64,000 nt of DNA from a bacterium (GCA_016124235.1 WGOC01000007.1:1-64000); one strand, 5' to 3'. Numbered from the stretch's first letter, positions 16,711-25,996 are shown. Notes: generated by a model not told the origin, from the letters alone. Numbers and translations: made by a program.

Positions 16711-18143
16711 CAACGCGTTCCCGGCGCTGGGTAGTTCTTTGAAGCATCGTCGAGCACCAAGACCCAGTCGATCATTTCACCGTAGTCCGGCGGAGTGAAT
16801 TCACGTTCGCCTTCGCTCGGAAATGTGCCGATCTCATTTGCCTGACCGTTGCGCGGATTGAACCACCACGCCATCACCGTTGCGCCGCGGATCGCGTCCA
16901 TGTGGACCTTGAACTTTCTTCCGACAGGCACATAAACCATCGCGTAGGTCCGATCCGAATCCCGCGTTCCGGAAAAACGATACCGCCCCGCGCCGGGCAC
17001 GCTGGTCGGTACGCGGTCAGTCACGATGACTGAATCATCCGGAATGCGTGTGAGAAAGGGCCGCGACAAAAGCAGGTCCTTCGAGAAATGCATTTGTCCG
17101 GCGCCCGGCTGATCAATCGCTTCGTACCAGGGCATCAAAGGATTGTTGATGGGTTTGCCGCGTTTCGGATCGTACATCTGCCAGACGGAATGATGACCGT
17201 ACGTGTGCCCGCAGGCGCCGCCGAAGAGGTCCCAATACAACGGGCGGCGAACATCACTGCTGACGGAGTGCCCGAGCTTTTTGGCGTCGAAGGAAATCGG
17301 ATGATCCTCGTACAACGGTTCGCCATCGATCACCGGTTTCGTCGGCGTTCGATCGTAGTCCGCACGTGTTTGATCGTAGTGACCGGTAAACTCCGCTCCG
17401 TGGCCATTCTGGCGCAGATTGAAATCCATCCAGTCCGCGTCCTGAAAATACTGCGCCGACCCGTTCCCGCCGGGCGGATGAAAAGTAATCAAGTGCGCGC
17501 CGCCGTCGCCCTTGCGCAAGCCAATCGCCATGCGGTGAAGAATTTCGCGATCGGTGTCGTTGCGGATCGATCGATCTCCTCCGAGGATCCAAACCAGATC
17601 CGCATCGCGATATCGTTTGCCCAGCCATTCGCCGTAGATTTCCGCATTCTCCGGCGTGAAAATTTCCGGACCGGCACCCCACCTGTCCTTGTTCCACTTG
17701 TCACCCCACGAAGGCAGAAACCCAATGAACAAACCAAGCGAATTGGCCTTACGCATGATGTAATCGACTTGATCCCAATAGTCATTCGCCGGACCGTCCT
17801 TGATGTCGGGCCTGGTGGGATCGTCGTCAATAAGCGGCCGATCGCCGTAGGCGTTGGGATCGTGAAGTCCGTCGAGTTCCGCCAGCGCCACGGCCTGAAT
17901 CACGGTAAACCCTTTGCGGGCACGATTCTCCAAATACTTGTCGGCTTCCTCGCGATTGAGCCGGTGAAACAATTCCCAAGCCGTATCCCCGAGCCAGAAG
18001 AACGGCTTGCCGTCAGCCGTGACGAGGAAGTGTTTGTTCGCCGAAACCTTAAGCGGATGAGCCGGCGCGCCCTCGGCATTCACGATCGCCAAAAGCGGGC
18101 CAAGGACGAGCAACACGATGCTCCGGTTAAAGAGTCCGTTCAT
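16710..18143 (-). CDS. GH140-like apiosidase (DUF4038), exported
   Basis: A 477-residue secreted glycoside hydrolase. After the signal peptide ([15 protein letters not shown]) it opens with [20 protein letters not shown] and [19 protein letters not shown], the hallmark of the DUF4038/apiosidase-like (PF13204) TIM barrel. GH140 family members remove D-apiose from rhamnogalacturonan II. The likely acid/base is Asp190 in [10 protein letters not shown] and the nucleophile Glu275 in [11 protein letters not shown], matching the family's conserved Asp/Glu pair in position. The C-terminus ([12 protein letters not shown] to [12 protein letters not shown]) is the small beta domain often attached to these barrels. 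It is divergently transcribed from the apiose-type catabolic operon. Confidence 0.85.
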   Translation of the reverse strand: MNGLFNRSIVLLVLGPLLAIVNAEGAPAHPLKVSANKHFLVTADGKPFFWLGDTAWELFHRLNREEADKYLENRARKGFTVIQAVALAELDGLHDPNAYGDRPLIDDDPTRPDIKDGPANDYWDQVDYIMRKANSLGLFIGFLPSWGDKWNKDRWGAGPEIFTPENAEIYGEWLGKRYRDADLVWILGGDRSIRNDTDREILHRMAIGLRKGDGGAHLITFHPPGGNGSAQYFQDADWMDFNLRQNGHGAEFTGHYDQTRADYDRTPTKPVIDGEPLYEDHPISFDAKKLGHSVSSDVRRPLYWDLFGGACGHTYGHHSVWQMYDPKRGKPINNPLMPWYEAIDQPGAGQMHFSKDLLLSRPFLTRIPDDSVIVTDRVPTSVPGAGRYRFSGTRDSDRTYAMVYVPVGRKFKVHMDAIRGATVMAWWFNPRNGQANEIGTFPSEGEREFTPPDYGEMIDWVLVLDDASKNYPAPGTR

Positions 18144-18167
18144 GATGAACGTGAACGTGCCGGAGAC

Positions 18168-18197
18168 TTGACGGTTATGCAATATCTATTCTATAAG
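18168..18197 (+). promoter_or_regulatory. Sigma70-type promoter of the apiose-type operon
   Basis: TTGACG (18168-18173), 18 bp, TATAAG (18192-18197). Transcription would begin about 7-9 bp later, at or just before the ATG at 18207, so the regulator mRNA would be nearly leaderless. The alternative upstream ATG at 18177 lies inside this promoter, which supports 18207 as the start. The shared 63-bp gap also holds a direct repeat GAACGTGAACGT near the GH140-like start, a possible operator. Confidence 0.5.
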
Positions 18198-18206
18198 TCA
18201 TTTCCA

Positions 18207-18839
18207 ATGCCTCGCCCGAAATCCGTTACCCGCCCGCCCGGCACAGCGGAGATTCATGTCGCCCGCCGACTGGCGGCCTTGCGCGCTGAAAGCGGTTTGA
18301 CACTCCGCGACGTGGCGCACCGCACCGGACTGTCGGATGCCTACCTCAATCGCGTCGAGCGGCAGAAGACGCCAATCAACATTGCCAACCTCGAAAAGGT
18401 CGCCCTGGCCTTTGGCGTGCCGCTGGCGAGTTTCTTCGAGAACAACTCGGAGCAGGAACCACTGGTCGTCACGCGTGCCGGCAGCGGCAAGCTCGTACGG
18501 TTTCGCGGCCGCAAAGGCTTCCGCGCGGAATTGCTCGCCGAGCGCAAGAAAGGCAAATTGATGGAGCCGATCCTGGTCGATCTCGCCTCCGCGAAGGGCG
18601 TCGTTCCGCTTCAATCCCATCCCGGACAGGAGTTCAACTTTGTCGTCAAGGGCCGGTGCCTGTTTCATTTCGGCAAGGAGCGCATTGAACTCGCGGAAGG
18701 CGACGCCGTTTATTTTGACGCCGCGGTTCCCCATGTCTGTCGGGCGGTCGGCGGCGAACCCGCTCGCATCCTCGCCGTCGTGGCCTCGCCAAATTATCCG
18801 TTGCATGGCAACATTGCCGTGCTGCTCGACGACGCATGA
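18207..18839 (+). CDS. XRE-cupin transcriptional regulator, 210 aa
   Basis: The N-terminal XRE helix-turn-helix (residues about 12-70: RRLAALRAESGLTLRDVAHR, then TGLSDAYLNRVERQKTPINI) is followed by a C-terminal cupin (QSHPGQEFNFVVKGRCLFHF, then GDAVYFDAAVPHVCRA). This is the PuuR/MtlR-type architecture, in which the cupin senses a small metabolite. It heads the plus-strand operon, overlaps the next gene by ATGA, and diverges from the GH140-like run 63 bp away. It is therefore the obvious candidate regulator of both, with a sugar or sugar acid such as apiose or apionate as effector (inference). Confidence 0.85.
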   Translation: MPRPKSVTRPPGTAEIHVARRLAALRAESGLTLRDVAHRTGLSDAYLNRVERQKTPINIANLEKVALAFGVPLASFFENNSEQEPLVVTRAGSGKLVRFRGRKGFRAELLAERKKGKLMEPILVDLASAKGVVPLQSHPGQEFNFVVKGRCLFHFGKERIELAEGDAVYFDAAVPHVCRAVGGEPARILAVVASPNYPLHGNIAVLLDDA

Positions 18840-19864
18840 AGAACCTGCGCTTCGCCATTTTCGGGACCGGTTTCTGGTCGCGCTACCAGCTCGCCGCGTG
18901 GCGCGAAGTGAAGGGTGCGACCTGTGTAGCGCTTTACAATCGGACCCGCGCGAAGGCGGAAGGGCTCGGCCGCGAGTTTGGTGTCAACGCGATTTATGAT
19001 GATCCGGCGGAGCTGTTGCGCCGCGAGAAACTCGACTTTGTTGACATCATTACGGATGTCGCCTCGCATGCTCCTTTGACCCAGCTCGCCGCAAAGTCGG
19101 GTGTGCCGGTGATCTGCCAAAAGCCAATGGCGACGAGTCTGCGCGAAGCGGAAAGCATGGTCCGGTTTTGTGCCGATCGGCACGTACCCTTCTTCGTCCA
19201 TGAAAACTTCCGCTGGCAGACACCCATTCGGGCGTTGGATGTAGAGTTGAAACGCGGCGCGATAGGCAAACCGTTTCGCGCGCGCATCGATTTTATCTCA
19301 GGGTTTCCCGTTTTCGAAAATCAGCCCTTTCTGGCGGACCTCGAGCAATTCATTCTCACTGATGTCGGAAGTCACGCGCTAGACGTCGCGCGATTTCTCT
19401 TTGGTGAAGCGAAATCCGTTTGCTGTCACACTCAACGCGTGCACAAAAACATCAAAGGCGAAGACGTCGCGACGGTGATGCTGGAAATGGTCAATGGAAT
19501 GACGGTCACCGTGAACCTTGCCTACGCGGGCAACGCACTGGAGCGGGAGGCGTTTCCGGAAACGTTGATCTTTGTCGAAGGCGAAAATGGCAGTGCTGAA
19601 CTCGTCCCCGGATGCGAGTTGCGAGTCACAACACGCGCCGGCACGCAGTCGCAGAAAGTTCCGCCACCATCTTTCTCCTGGGCTGATCCGCGCTATGCCG
19701 TGGTGCATTCGAGTATCGTGCCGTGTCATAAAAATCTGTTGCGCGCACTTCAAGGTCGCGGTCCGGCTGAAACGACCGCCGCCGACAACCTGCGCACCGT
19801 GCGGCTCGTTTTTGCCGCCTACCAATCCGCCGCCAGTGGGCGAACCGTCCCCATCAAAAATTGA
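18836..19864 (+). CDS. apsD: Gfo/Idh/MocA dehydrogenase, probable D-apiose dehydrogenase
   Basis: A 342-residue NAD(P)-dependent sugar dehydrogenase. The Rossmann motif is at the N-terminus (FAIFGTGFWSRYQLAAWREV), followed by VALYNRTRAKAE and the catalytic lysine in CQKPMA, the Q variant of the family's EKP motif. The second domain contains HENFRWQTPIRA and LTDVGSHALDVARFLFG. FGTGFW-x-R-x-QL-AAWRE together with LYNRTRAKAE is how I recall ApsD, which oxidises D-apiose to apionolactone. The assignment rests strongly on the next two genes (ApnO and OiaC types) and the divergent apiosidase. Other MocA sugar dehydrogenases remain possible. Confidence 0.75.
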   Translation: MKNLRFAIFGTGFWSRYQLAAWREVKGATCVALYNRTRAKAEGLGREFGVNAIYDDPAELLRREKLDFVDIITDVASHAPLTQLAAKSGVPVICQKPMATSLREAESMVRFCADRHVPFFVHENFRWQTPIRALDVELKRGAIGKPFRARIDFISGFPVFENQPFLADLEQFILTDVGSHALDVARFLFGEAKSVCCHTQRVHKNIKGEDVATVMLEMVNGMTVTVNLAYAGNALEREAFPETLIFVEGENGSAELVPGCELRVTTRAGTQSQKVPPPSFSWADPRYAVVHSSIVPCHKNLLRALQGRGPAETTAADNLRTVRLVFAAYQSAASGRTVPIKN

Positions 19865-19870
19865 TTCACC

Positions 19871-20716
19871 ATGAGTAAAAGCAACAACATGATCGCCCTG
19901 ATCGGGGCCGGTGGAAAAATGGGTTGTCGGCTCACCGACAACTTTCGCAAGCGCGACGACTACACGGTTCATTACGTGGAAATCTCGCCAACGGGCCTGG
20001 AGAATCTTCGCCAACGGGGCGTCGATGTCACCGACGCGGCCAGCGCGGTTCCGCTCGCCGACGTCGTGATTCTCGCGGTGCCGGATGTCGCGATCGGTCG
20101 TATTTCGCACGACCTGGTTCCGAAGATGAAACCCGGCGCGTTGTTGATGACGCTCGATCCCGCGGCGCCGCTTGACGGGCAGATTGCCTCGCGCCCGGAC
20201 GTTGGTTGCGTGATTGCGCATCCGTGTCATCCGTCCGTCTTCAACTGGGAACCGACGGAGCAAGGCTTTCGTGATTTTTACGGTGGCGTTTCCGCGAAGC
20301 AGGCGATCGTTTGCGCGTTGATGAGCGGCAGCGAAGCGGACTACCAACTGGGCGAACGCGTCGCCACCGACATGTATTCACCCGTCAGTCGAGTTCATCG
20401 AATTACTCTCGAACAGATGGCCATTCTGGAGCCGGCCTTGGTGGAAACGTTGGCGCAGACCTGCATGGAGGTCGTCCGGGAGGGATACGATACGATCGTC
20501 GCCAAAGGCGTGCCCGCCGATGCCGCGCGCGACTTTGTGCTGGGGCACCTTCGCATTCAGATCGCCGTGTTGTTCAAGGAAGTGAACGGCACGTTCTCGG
20601 ACGCCGCTTACAAAATCAGCAAGCGCGCCAAGCCGGTGCTCTTCCGCGAAGGTTGGAAAAAGATTTTTGAACTGGACGACATCCGCGAACAGGTTCGCGA
20701 CATTACGACGAAATGA
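19871..20716 (+). CDS. apnO: ApnO-type D-apionate oxidoisomerase
   Basis: A 281-aa two-domain dehydrogenase. The N-terminal Rossmann domain begins IALIGAGGKMGCRLTDNF, with VVILAVPDVAIG and TLDPAAPLDG; a HPCHPS motif follows and then a helical PGDH-like C-domain (EQMAILEPALVETLAQTCM). This organisation, with GAGGKMG and HPCHP, fits the 6-phosphogluconate-dehydrogenase-like family that includes ApnO, which converts D-apionate to 3-oxo-isoapionate by oxidation and carbon shift. It follows the apsD-like gene after 6 nt and overlaps the OiaC-like gene as ATGA. No apionolactonase gene is present, so the lactone may open spontaneously or by an enzyme encoded elsewhere. Confidence 0.8.
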   Translation: MSKSNNMIALIGAGGKMGCRLTDNFRKRDDYTVHYVEISPTGLENLRQRGVDVTDAASAVPLADVVILAVPDVAIGRISHDLVPKMKPGALLMTLDPAAPLDGQIASRPDVGCVIAHPCHPSVFNWEPTEQGFRDFYGGVSAKQAIVCALMSGSEADYQLGERVATDMYSPVSRVHRITLEQMAILEPALVETLAQTCMEVVREGYDTIVAKGVPADAARDFVLGHLRIQIAVLFKEVNGTFSDAAYKISKRAKPVLFREGWKKIFELDDIREQVRDITTK

Positions 20717-21549
20717 TGCAGGCAGGTGTCAGTTCCTATGCGTTTGGATGGGCGGTGAACGCGGGCAAGTTCACGCCGGAAGCCTTGATCGACTTTGCCG
20801 TCGAGCAACAAGTGTCCGTCGTTCAATTTGGTGACCACGTACCGCTGAATCAAATGGAACCCGAAGCGCTTGCTGCCCTCGCCGCGAAAGCGCGCTCGGC
20901 TGGCGTGGAAATCGAAACTGGTGCCCGCGGTCTCACGTCGGCTCACTTGGAAGCTTTTCTCGGAGTTTCGCGCAGACTCCGCTCTCGACTCCTGCGTTTT
21001 GTCGTCGACAATGGCGAATACAGACCCGACGTGGATACGATCTTCCATCTCATTCGAGATGCGCTGCCGGATTTGCAAGCGGTCGGCGTCACGCTCGCCA
21101 TCGAAAATCATGATCGCCTGCCCTGCGCGACCTTGCGGCGTTTGGTCGATGGCTGGGCCAGCGCGCACGTCGGCATTTGCCTCGATACCGCGAATTCGCT
21201 CGGCGCTGGCGAAGGCATCCACGAAGTAATCAAAGCGCTCGCCCCGGTTTGTGTGAATCTTCACCTCAAGGATTACCGTATCGAGCGGCTCCCCCATCTC
21301 ATGGGATTTACGGTGACCGGCCGGTCGTTGGGCGAAGGAGATTTACCGGTTCGCAAAGTGCTCGACGCCGTTCGATTCCATAATCGTTGTCAAACCGCGA
21401 TCGTTGAAACGTGGCCACCGCCGGAAAACGAAATGTCGGCCACCCTCGCCAAGGAATTGGATTGGGCAAAGCGCAGCGTCAATGTTTTGCGCGCATTGCT
21501 CAACGAACCAGCCACCAAATCATTCGTTCCAACATTGAATGTCTCATGA
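20713..21549 (+). CDS. oiaC: OiaC-type TIM-barrel, probable 3-oxo-isoapionate decarboxylase
   Basis: A 278-aa xylose-isomerase-like TIM barrel (AP endonuclease 2 family). Metal-ligand motifs typical of the fold are visible: VTLAIENHDRL (Glu on strand 5), VGICLDTANSLG (Asp), VNLHLKDYRIER (His/Asp) and TAIVETWPPPE (Glu). Directly downstream of an ApnO-like gene, the natural role is OiaC, decarboxylating 3-oxo-isoapionate to L-erythrulose. The alternative is a sugar epimerase or isomerase of the same fold. The start overlaps the upstream stop, and its own stop overlaps the SBP gene. Confidence 0.7.
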   Translation: MMQAGVSSYAFGWAVNAGKFTPEALIDFAVEQQVSVVQFGDHVPLNQMEPEALAALAAKARSAGVEIETGARGLTSAHLEAFLGVSRRLRSRLLRFVVDNGEYRPDVDTIFHLIRDALPDLQAVGVTLAIENHDRLPCATLRRLVDGWASAHVGICLDTANSLGAGEGIHEVIKALAPVCVNLHLKDYRIERLPHLMGFTVTGRSLGEGDLPVRKVLDAVRFHNRCQTAIVETWPPPENEMSATLAKELDWAKRSVNVLRALLNEPATKSFVPTLNVS

Positions 21550-22535
21550 AATACAAGTTCATCGGAATTCTGATCGCGCTCACGATGTTCGCCACCGGTT
21601 GCGGCAAGTCCGGCAAATCAAAGGACGGACTGACCATCGGCGTCGCGTTCGAGACGCTGCAAACAGAATATTGGGTCGCCGGTTTTGACGCGATCCGGAC
21701 GGACCTGGAAAAGCGTGGTTACACCATGCTGCAAGCCATCTCGAACGGTGATCCCAACCGCCAGCTTGATCAGGTGAAGAACTTCATCACGCGCAAGGTC
21801 GACGGCATCATTCTCGTTCCCAAGGATGCGAAGTCCTGTCTCCCGATCATTAAGGCCGCCAACGAAGCCAACATTCCGATCGTGCTGTTCAATCGCCCCG
21901 CCGACAAGAGCGATGCCCATTCCGTCGCGGTCGTCGCGGATAACTTCACGCTGACGCGCGAAACGGTTTCCTACTTGATCGATCAGGCAAAGAAGACCGG
22001 CAACAAACTTCAGGCGGCTATCCTGATCGGCGATCTCGGCGACATCAATGCCGTGAAACGCCGAGACGGATTTGACGCCGCGATCCAGGGTCACGAGGAT
22101 CTCATCGACGTCGTTGCCCGCATTCCGACCGAATGGAATCAGGAGAAGGCGCAGGCCGGCGTGGTCAACGCGCTGCAGGCCAATCCCGATATCGGTTTCA
22201 TTTTCACCAGCTCGGACTTTCTTCTGCCCAGCATCGTCAGCGCGCTGAAAAGCGCCGGCAAATATCATAAGATCGGTGAACCGGGACACGTGTTGCTCGG
22301 CGGATTTGACGGCGACGCCACCGCCTGGAAAATGCTGAAGGACGGTTACCTGGACGCCACCGGAGTACAAGATGTTTACTTCGAAGCCGCGCAGTCCGTG
22401 CAAGCGATTTTGGATTTGCGCGCGGGTAAGACCGTGCCCGACCTCATCCTCGACCCGGGTTTTGTGATTCATCAGGGCAATTTGGACGAAAAGTCCAAAC
22501 AGATGTGGGGTGCTCAAATGGCCGCAAAGAAATGA
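21546..22535 (+). CDS. Sugar ABC transporter substrate-binding lipoprotein
   Basis: A 329-aa RbsB-like periplasmic binding protein. The lipoprotein signal ends in the lipobox FATGC with Cys19 as the acylation site. The mature part has the class-I fold (LTIGVAFETLQTEYWVAGFD, FITRKVDGIILVPKDAKS, NEANIPIVLFNRP, LGGFDGDATAWKMLKDGYLD). The start at 21546 is fixed by the signal peptide and an ATGA overlap with the preceding stop. It is the specificity component of the transporter encoded by the next three genes. Context predicts D-apiose or a related branched sugar as ligand. Confidence 0.85.
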   Translation: MKYKFIGILIALTMFATGCGKSGKSKDGLTIGVAFETLQTEYWVAGFDAIRTDLEKRGYTMLQAISNGDPNRQLDQVKNFITRKVDGIILVPKDAKSCLPIIKAANEANIPIVLFNRPADKSDAHSVAVVADNFTLTRETVSYLIDQAKKTGNKLQAAILIGDLGDINAVKRRDGFDAAIQGHEDLIDVVARIPTEWNQEKAQAGVVNALQANPDIGFIFTSSDFLLPSIVSALKSAGKYHKIGEPGHVLLGGFDGDATAWKMLKDGYLDATGVQDVYFEAAQSVQAILDLRAGKTVPDLILDPGFVIHQGNLDEKSKQMWGAQMAAKK

Positions 22536-22551
22536 CGGCCCGACTCAGAGC

Positions 22552-23511
22552 ATGACCCAATTGCTTCGCCGAGTCCTGTTATCCGACTACTTCGTGCTTG
22601 GCCTGTCGCTTCTTTACGTGGCGGCGGTTGCGCCCTTCACGCCGGGTTTTGTTTCGGCGGAAAACTTCACCAACATTCTGTCAGCATTGTTGCCGTTGCT
22701 TGTCGTGGCGCTTGGACAAACGATCGTCCTGATCACGGGTGGAATTGATCTCTCCGTCACGGCGGTCATCGGCTTGTCCAGCATTGTGGGTGCGATGGCC
22801 ATGAATCACGAAACCGGCTGGCTGGCGCAAAGTCCAATCGCCGCGCCCGCTGGTGTGATGATCATGCTGCTGGTCGGCGCGTCGGTGGGTGCACTTAACG
22901 GAATCGCCGTGGCGATCGCGCGCATGCCGGCGTTCATGGTCACGCTGGCTTCGATGATGGGCTTCAGCGGTCTGGCGGTCTGGCTCACACACGCAAAGAC
23001 GATCAACGCGCTACCGTCGGGGTTCACGATGCTGGGTGGCCATACGATGATCACGCTCGCCATTGTGCTGGTTGTGGGGATCTGCGTTCATGTCTTCTTA
23101 AGACGTTCGCTTTGGGGACGCTGGCTGTACGCGGTCGGCCACAATTCGCGCGCTTCGCATATTTCCGGAGTGCCGGTTGGCGGTATCACGTTCTTTGCCT
23201 ACGTCGCATCCGGGCTGCTTGCCGCGATGGCCTCCGTGCTTTACACCGGACAAACGGAAACCGGCTCACCCGTGCTCGGTCAAAACATTCTGCTCGACGT
23301 GATCGGCGCGACGGTGATCGGCGGCACCAGTCTGTTTGGCGGAAAAGGAAAGGTCGTCTGGACGTTGTTTGGCGTGCTGTTCCTCAAGTTGGTCGACAAC
23401 AGTTTGAACCTGCTCAACCTCTCCATTTTTGCCATCACGATTGCGAAGGGCGCGGTCATTCTTCTGGCGGCTTATCTCGATTCGCTGCGGAACCGGTTTG
23501 TCGCCGCATGA
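22552..23511 (+). CDS. Sugar ABC transporter permease (RbsC-like) 1
   Basis: A 319-aa inner-membrane protein of the BPD_transp_2 family with about eight to ten hydrophobic segments. Family motifs are visible: TIVLITGGIDLSVTAVIGLS, then late in the protein GATVIGGTSLFGGKGKV. The start at 22552 (MTQLLRRVLLSD) is preferred over an upstream ATG that would overlap the SBP gene by 26 bp. It pairs with the second permease at 25013 to form a heterodimeric channel. Confidence 0.85.
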   Translation: MTQLLRRVLLSDYFVLGLSLLYVAAVAPFTPGFVSAENFTNILSALLPLLVVALGQTIVLITGGIDLSVTAVIGLSSIVGAMAMNHETGWLAQSPIAAPAGVMIMLLVGASVGALNGIAVAIARMPAFMVTLASMMGFSGLAVWLTHAKTINALPSGFTMLGGHTMITLAIVLVVGICVHVFLRRSLWGRWLYAVGHNSRASHISGVPVGGITFFAYVASGLLAAMASVLYTGQTETGSPVLGQNILLDVIGATVIGGTSLFGGKGKVVWTLFGVLFLKLVDNSLNLLNLSIFAITIAKGAVILLAAYLDSLRNRFVAA

Positions 23512-25016
23512 ACGCAGCACTTCAATTTGAGGGAATCGACAAAAGCTTCGGCAACGTCCCGGTGCTCCGCGATGTGTCGTTCACAGTCGGTGCGGGTCGC
23601 ACGCTCGGTCTGGTCGGCGAGAATGGCGCGGGCAAATCCACCTTGATGAATATTCTCGGTGGAAACCTCCGCTCCGACGCCGGCAAGATGGTCCTCGAAG
23701 ATCGCCCGTACGAACCAGCTCATCCCAAAGATGCCAGCCGCGCCGGTGTGGCGTTCATCCATCAGGAGCTGAATCTGTTCACGAATCTGAGCATTGCCGA
23801 GAACCTCTTTGTCACGGGATTGCCACGAACGGCTGGTTTTTTGATCAACCGGCATTCGCTTCATCAACGGGCAGCCAAACTTCTGGAGCAAGTCGGCCTC
23901 GATCTCCGACCCGAAACCAAGGTGGAAAATCTTTCGCTCGGCGAAAGGCAGTTGGTGGAGATTGCCCGCGCACTGAGCTTTGACGCGCGGTTGATCATTT
24001 TTGACGAACCCACAACCTCTCTCAGCGTCCGCGAAACCGAAGTGCTCTTCTCGCTCATGGCCCGGCTTCACGATCGGGGCATCAGCATGATCTACATCTC
24101 GCACATTTTGGAACATGTGCGGCGCCGCTGTGACGACATCGTGATCCTGCGCGACGGACAGGTCGTTGGCGAGGGCGAGGCTATCGAGTTTTCCACAGCG
24201 CGTTTGGTGTCACTGATGGTCGGACGGGAGATGAACCAACTTTATCCGACTCGGAAGAAAGCGGCCGCATCGACGCCGGCACTCGAAGTGGAGCGAGTGA
24301 ACGAGCCAGGAATCGTCCGCGACATTTCCTTCACCTTGCACCACGGTGAGGTTCTGGGAATCGCCGGTCTGATGGGAGCCGGTCGATCTGAACTCGCACG
24401 GATTCTTTTCGGGCTCGACCGCTACTCGAGTGGTGAAATCCGCGCCAATGGTAAGCCATTGATCCGTTCTGGTCCCAGACAACGCATTAAACACGGCATG
24501 GCATTTCTCACCGAGGATCGCCGCCATGAGGGCCTTTGCCTCGACGCGTCCATCGCAGATAATCTCATGCTTGTCGCCTTGCGCGACTACACCCGTTCCC
24601 CGCTTCGCCTCGTTCAATCCGGTCGCTGCCGACAATCCATTGACCGCCTGCGCGAAGAAGTTTTGCTGTCGCCGAGAGCGCACGACAAACAACCCGCGAA
24701 AACCCTAAGTGGAGGCAACCAGCAAAAAGTCGTTTTGGCGAAATGGCTTCTGGCCCGGCCATCTGTGCTGATCCTCGACGAACCCACACGCGGCGTGGAT
24801 GTCGGCGCCAAATTCGAATTATACCGCATCATTCTCGAACTCGCCGACGCGGGCACCGCCGTTCTCGTGATCTCGTCTGAGATTGAGGAGCTGACCGGCA
24901 TCTGTGACCGGATTCTCGTGATGAGCCAGGGCAAAGTTCACGCTGAGTTGAACCGGGACAAATTCGACCGCGAAAGGCTGCTGGCGGCCGCGCTACCACG
25001 GGAGGCCCGCACATGA
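23508..25016 (+). CDS. Sugar ABC transporter ATPase (RbsA-like, two NBDs)
   Basis: A 502-aa duplicated ATPase. NBD1 has an intact Walker A (GENGAGKST), signature LSLGERQ and Walker B LIIFDEPTTS. NBD2 has the degenerate P-loop usual in this family (GLMGAGRSE) with an intact signature LSGGNQQKV and LILDEPTRGVD. The start at 23508 comes from the ATGA overlap with the permease; a longer reading frame upstream is out of place. It energises import of the sugar captured by the lipoprotein. Confidence 0.9.
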   Translation: MNAALQFEGIDKSFGNVPVLRDVSFTVGAGRTLGLVGENGAGKSTLMNILGGNLRSDAGKMVLEDRPYEPAHPKDASRAGVAFIHQELNLFTNLSIAENLFVTGLPRTAGFLINRHSLHQRAAKLLEQVGLDLRPETKVENLSLGERQLVEIARALSFDARLIIFDEPTTSLSVRETEVLFSLMARLHDRGISMIYISHILEHVRRRCDDIVILRDGQVVGEGEAIEFSTARLVSLMVGREMNQLYPTRKKAAASTPALEVERVNEPGIVRDISFTLHHGEVLGIAGLMGAGRSELARILFGLDRYSSGEIRANGKPLIRSGPRQRIKHGMAFLTEDRRHEGLCLDASIADNLMLVALRDYTRSPLRLVQSGRCRQSIDRLREEVLLSPRAHDKQPAKTLSGGNQQKVVLAKWLLARPSVLILDEPTRGVDVGAKFELYRIILELADAGTAVLVISSEIEELTGICDRILVMSQGKVHAELNRDKFDRERLLAAALPREART

Positions 25017-25996
25017 GGCGCCGGGCTCTTTACTTTGCGCTTCGCCAGGCGCCCGCGCTGCTGTTCGTCGCAGTCGCCGCCATCCTGAGCATTCTTTCGC
25101 CAAAGTTTTTCAGCCTCTCCAATGCGTTGAACCTCGTGGTGCAGTCCGCGCCAATTGCCGTCGTCGCCGTGGGCATGACTTTCGTGCTGCTCACCGCGGG
25201 AGTCGATCTCTCGGTCGGCGCCATCATGTTCGCCGGGGGCGCACTCGCGGCGAAGTTGTTACTCGCCGGACATTCGGTTGCACTCGCGCTTTTGGTAATG
25301 GTCGGATGTGGTGTGTTCATGGGCGTGATCAACGGTTTCCTGATCGTGCGCGCCCGGCTTGCGCCGTTCATCGTCACCCTTGCGATGCTCTTCGTCTGGC
25401 GCGGATTTGCGCTTTGGGTCACGGAAACACGCGCAATGAATCTTCCCGATTGGTTCATTCAATTTGGTACCGCTCGGTTAGTCGGCGTGCCCGTTCCAGT
25501 TGTTGTGTTCGCGTCGGTATTTTTCCTAGCCCACATGGCGCTCACCCGAACGCCATTTGGCCGGCAGCTTTACGCAATTGGCAACAACGTCGAGAACGCG
25601 CGAAAAGCCGGTCTGCCCTTGAACTGGCTGTTGTTTGCCGTCTACGCGATCAGCGGTTTGTGCGCGGCGATCGGAGGCATCCTTGCGCTCACTCAACTCG
25701 GTTCCGTATCACCAAAATTCGGCGAAAACTACGAGTTCAAAGCCATCGCCGCGGCGGTGTTGGGAGGCACTAGTCTGTTCGGCGGCCGCGGCGCGGTCTG
25801 GCCCGGCACGTTACTGGGAGTGCTACTGATTCAGATGCTCGAAAGCGGATTGGTGATGTTGAACGCTGACCCCTATCTTTACCCGATTGTGACAGCTGCG
25901 GTGATTCTTTTCGCGGTGCTTTTGGATACGAGTCGTCAAGCAATTCTGGAGCAACGGAGCCGTCGGCGGATTTACCACGATGCTGAACGGACCTGA
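25013..25996 (+). CDS. Sugar ABC transporter permease (RbsC-like) 2
   Basis: A 327-aa membrane protein paralogous to the permease at 22552. It has the same motifs (TFVLLTAGVDLSVGAIMFAG early, AAAVLGGTSLFGGRGAVWPG late). It overlaps the ATPase gene by ATGA and closes the operon. Two different permeases with one two-domain ATPase is the layout of YtfT-YjfF-type sugar importers. The tRNA-Ser gene lies 54 bp beyond on the other strand; I see no clear terminator between them. Confidence 0.88.
   Translation: MRRRALYFALRQAPALLFVAVAAILSILSPKFFSLSNALNLVVQSAPIAVVAVGMTFVLLTAGVDLSVGAIMFAGGALAAKLLLAGHSVALALLVMVGCGVFMGVINGFLIVRARLAPFIVTLAMLFVWRGFALWVTETRAMNLPDWFIQFGTARLVGVPVPVVVFASVFFLAHMALTRTPFGRQLYAIGNNVENARKAGLPLNWLLFAVYAISGLCAAIGGILALTQLGSVSPKFGENYEFKAIAAAVLGGTSLFGGRGAVWPGTLLGVLLIQMLESGLVMLNADPYLYPIVTAAVILFAVLLDTSRQAILEQRSRRRIYHDAERT

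Noticed and set aside
17088-18206. Long plus-strand reading frame continuous with the XRE-cupin gene
   Set aside because: It is antisense to the GH140-like gene and has no domain; the regulator begins at 18207 where the helix-turn-helix follows at once and a promoter precedes.
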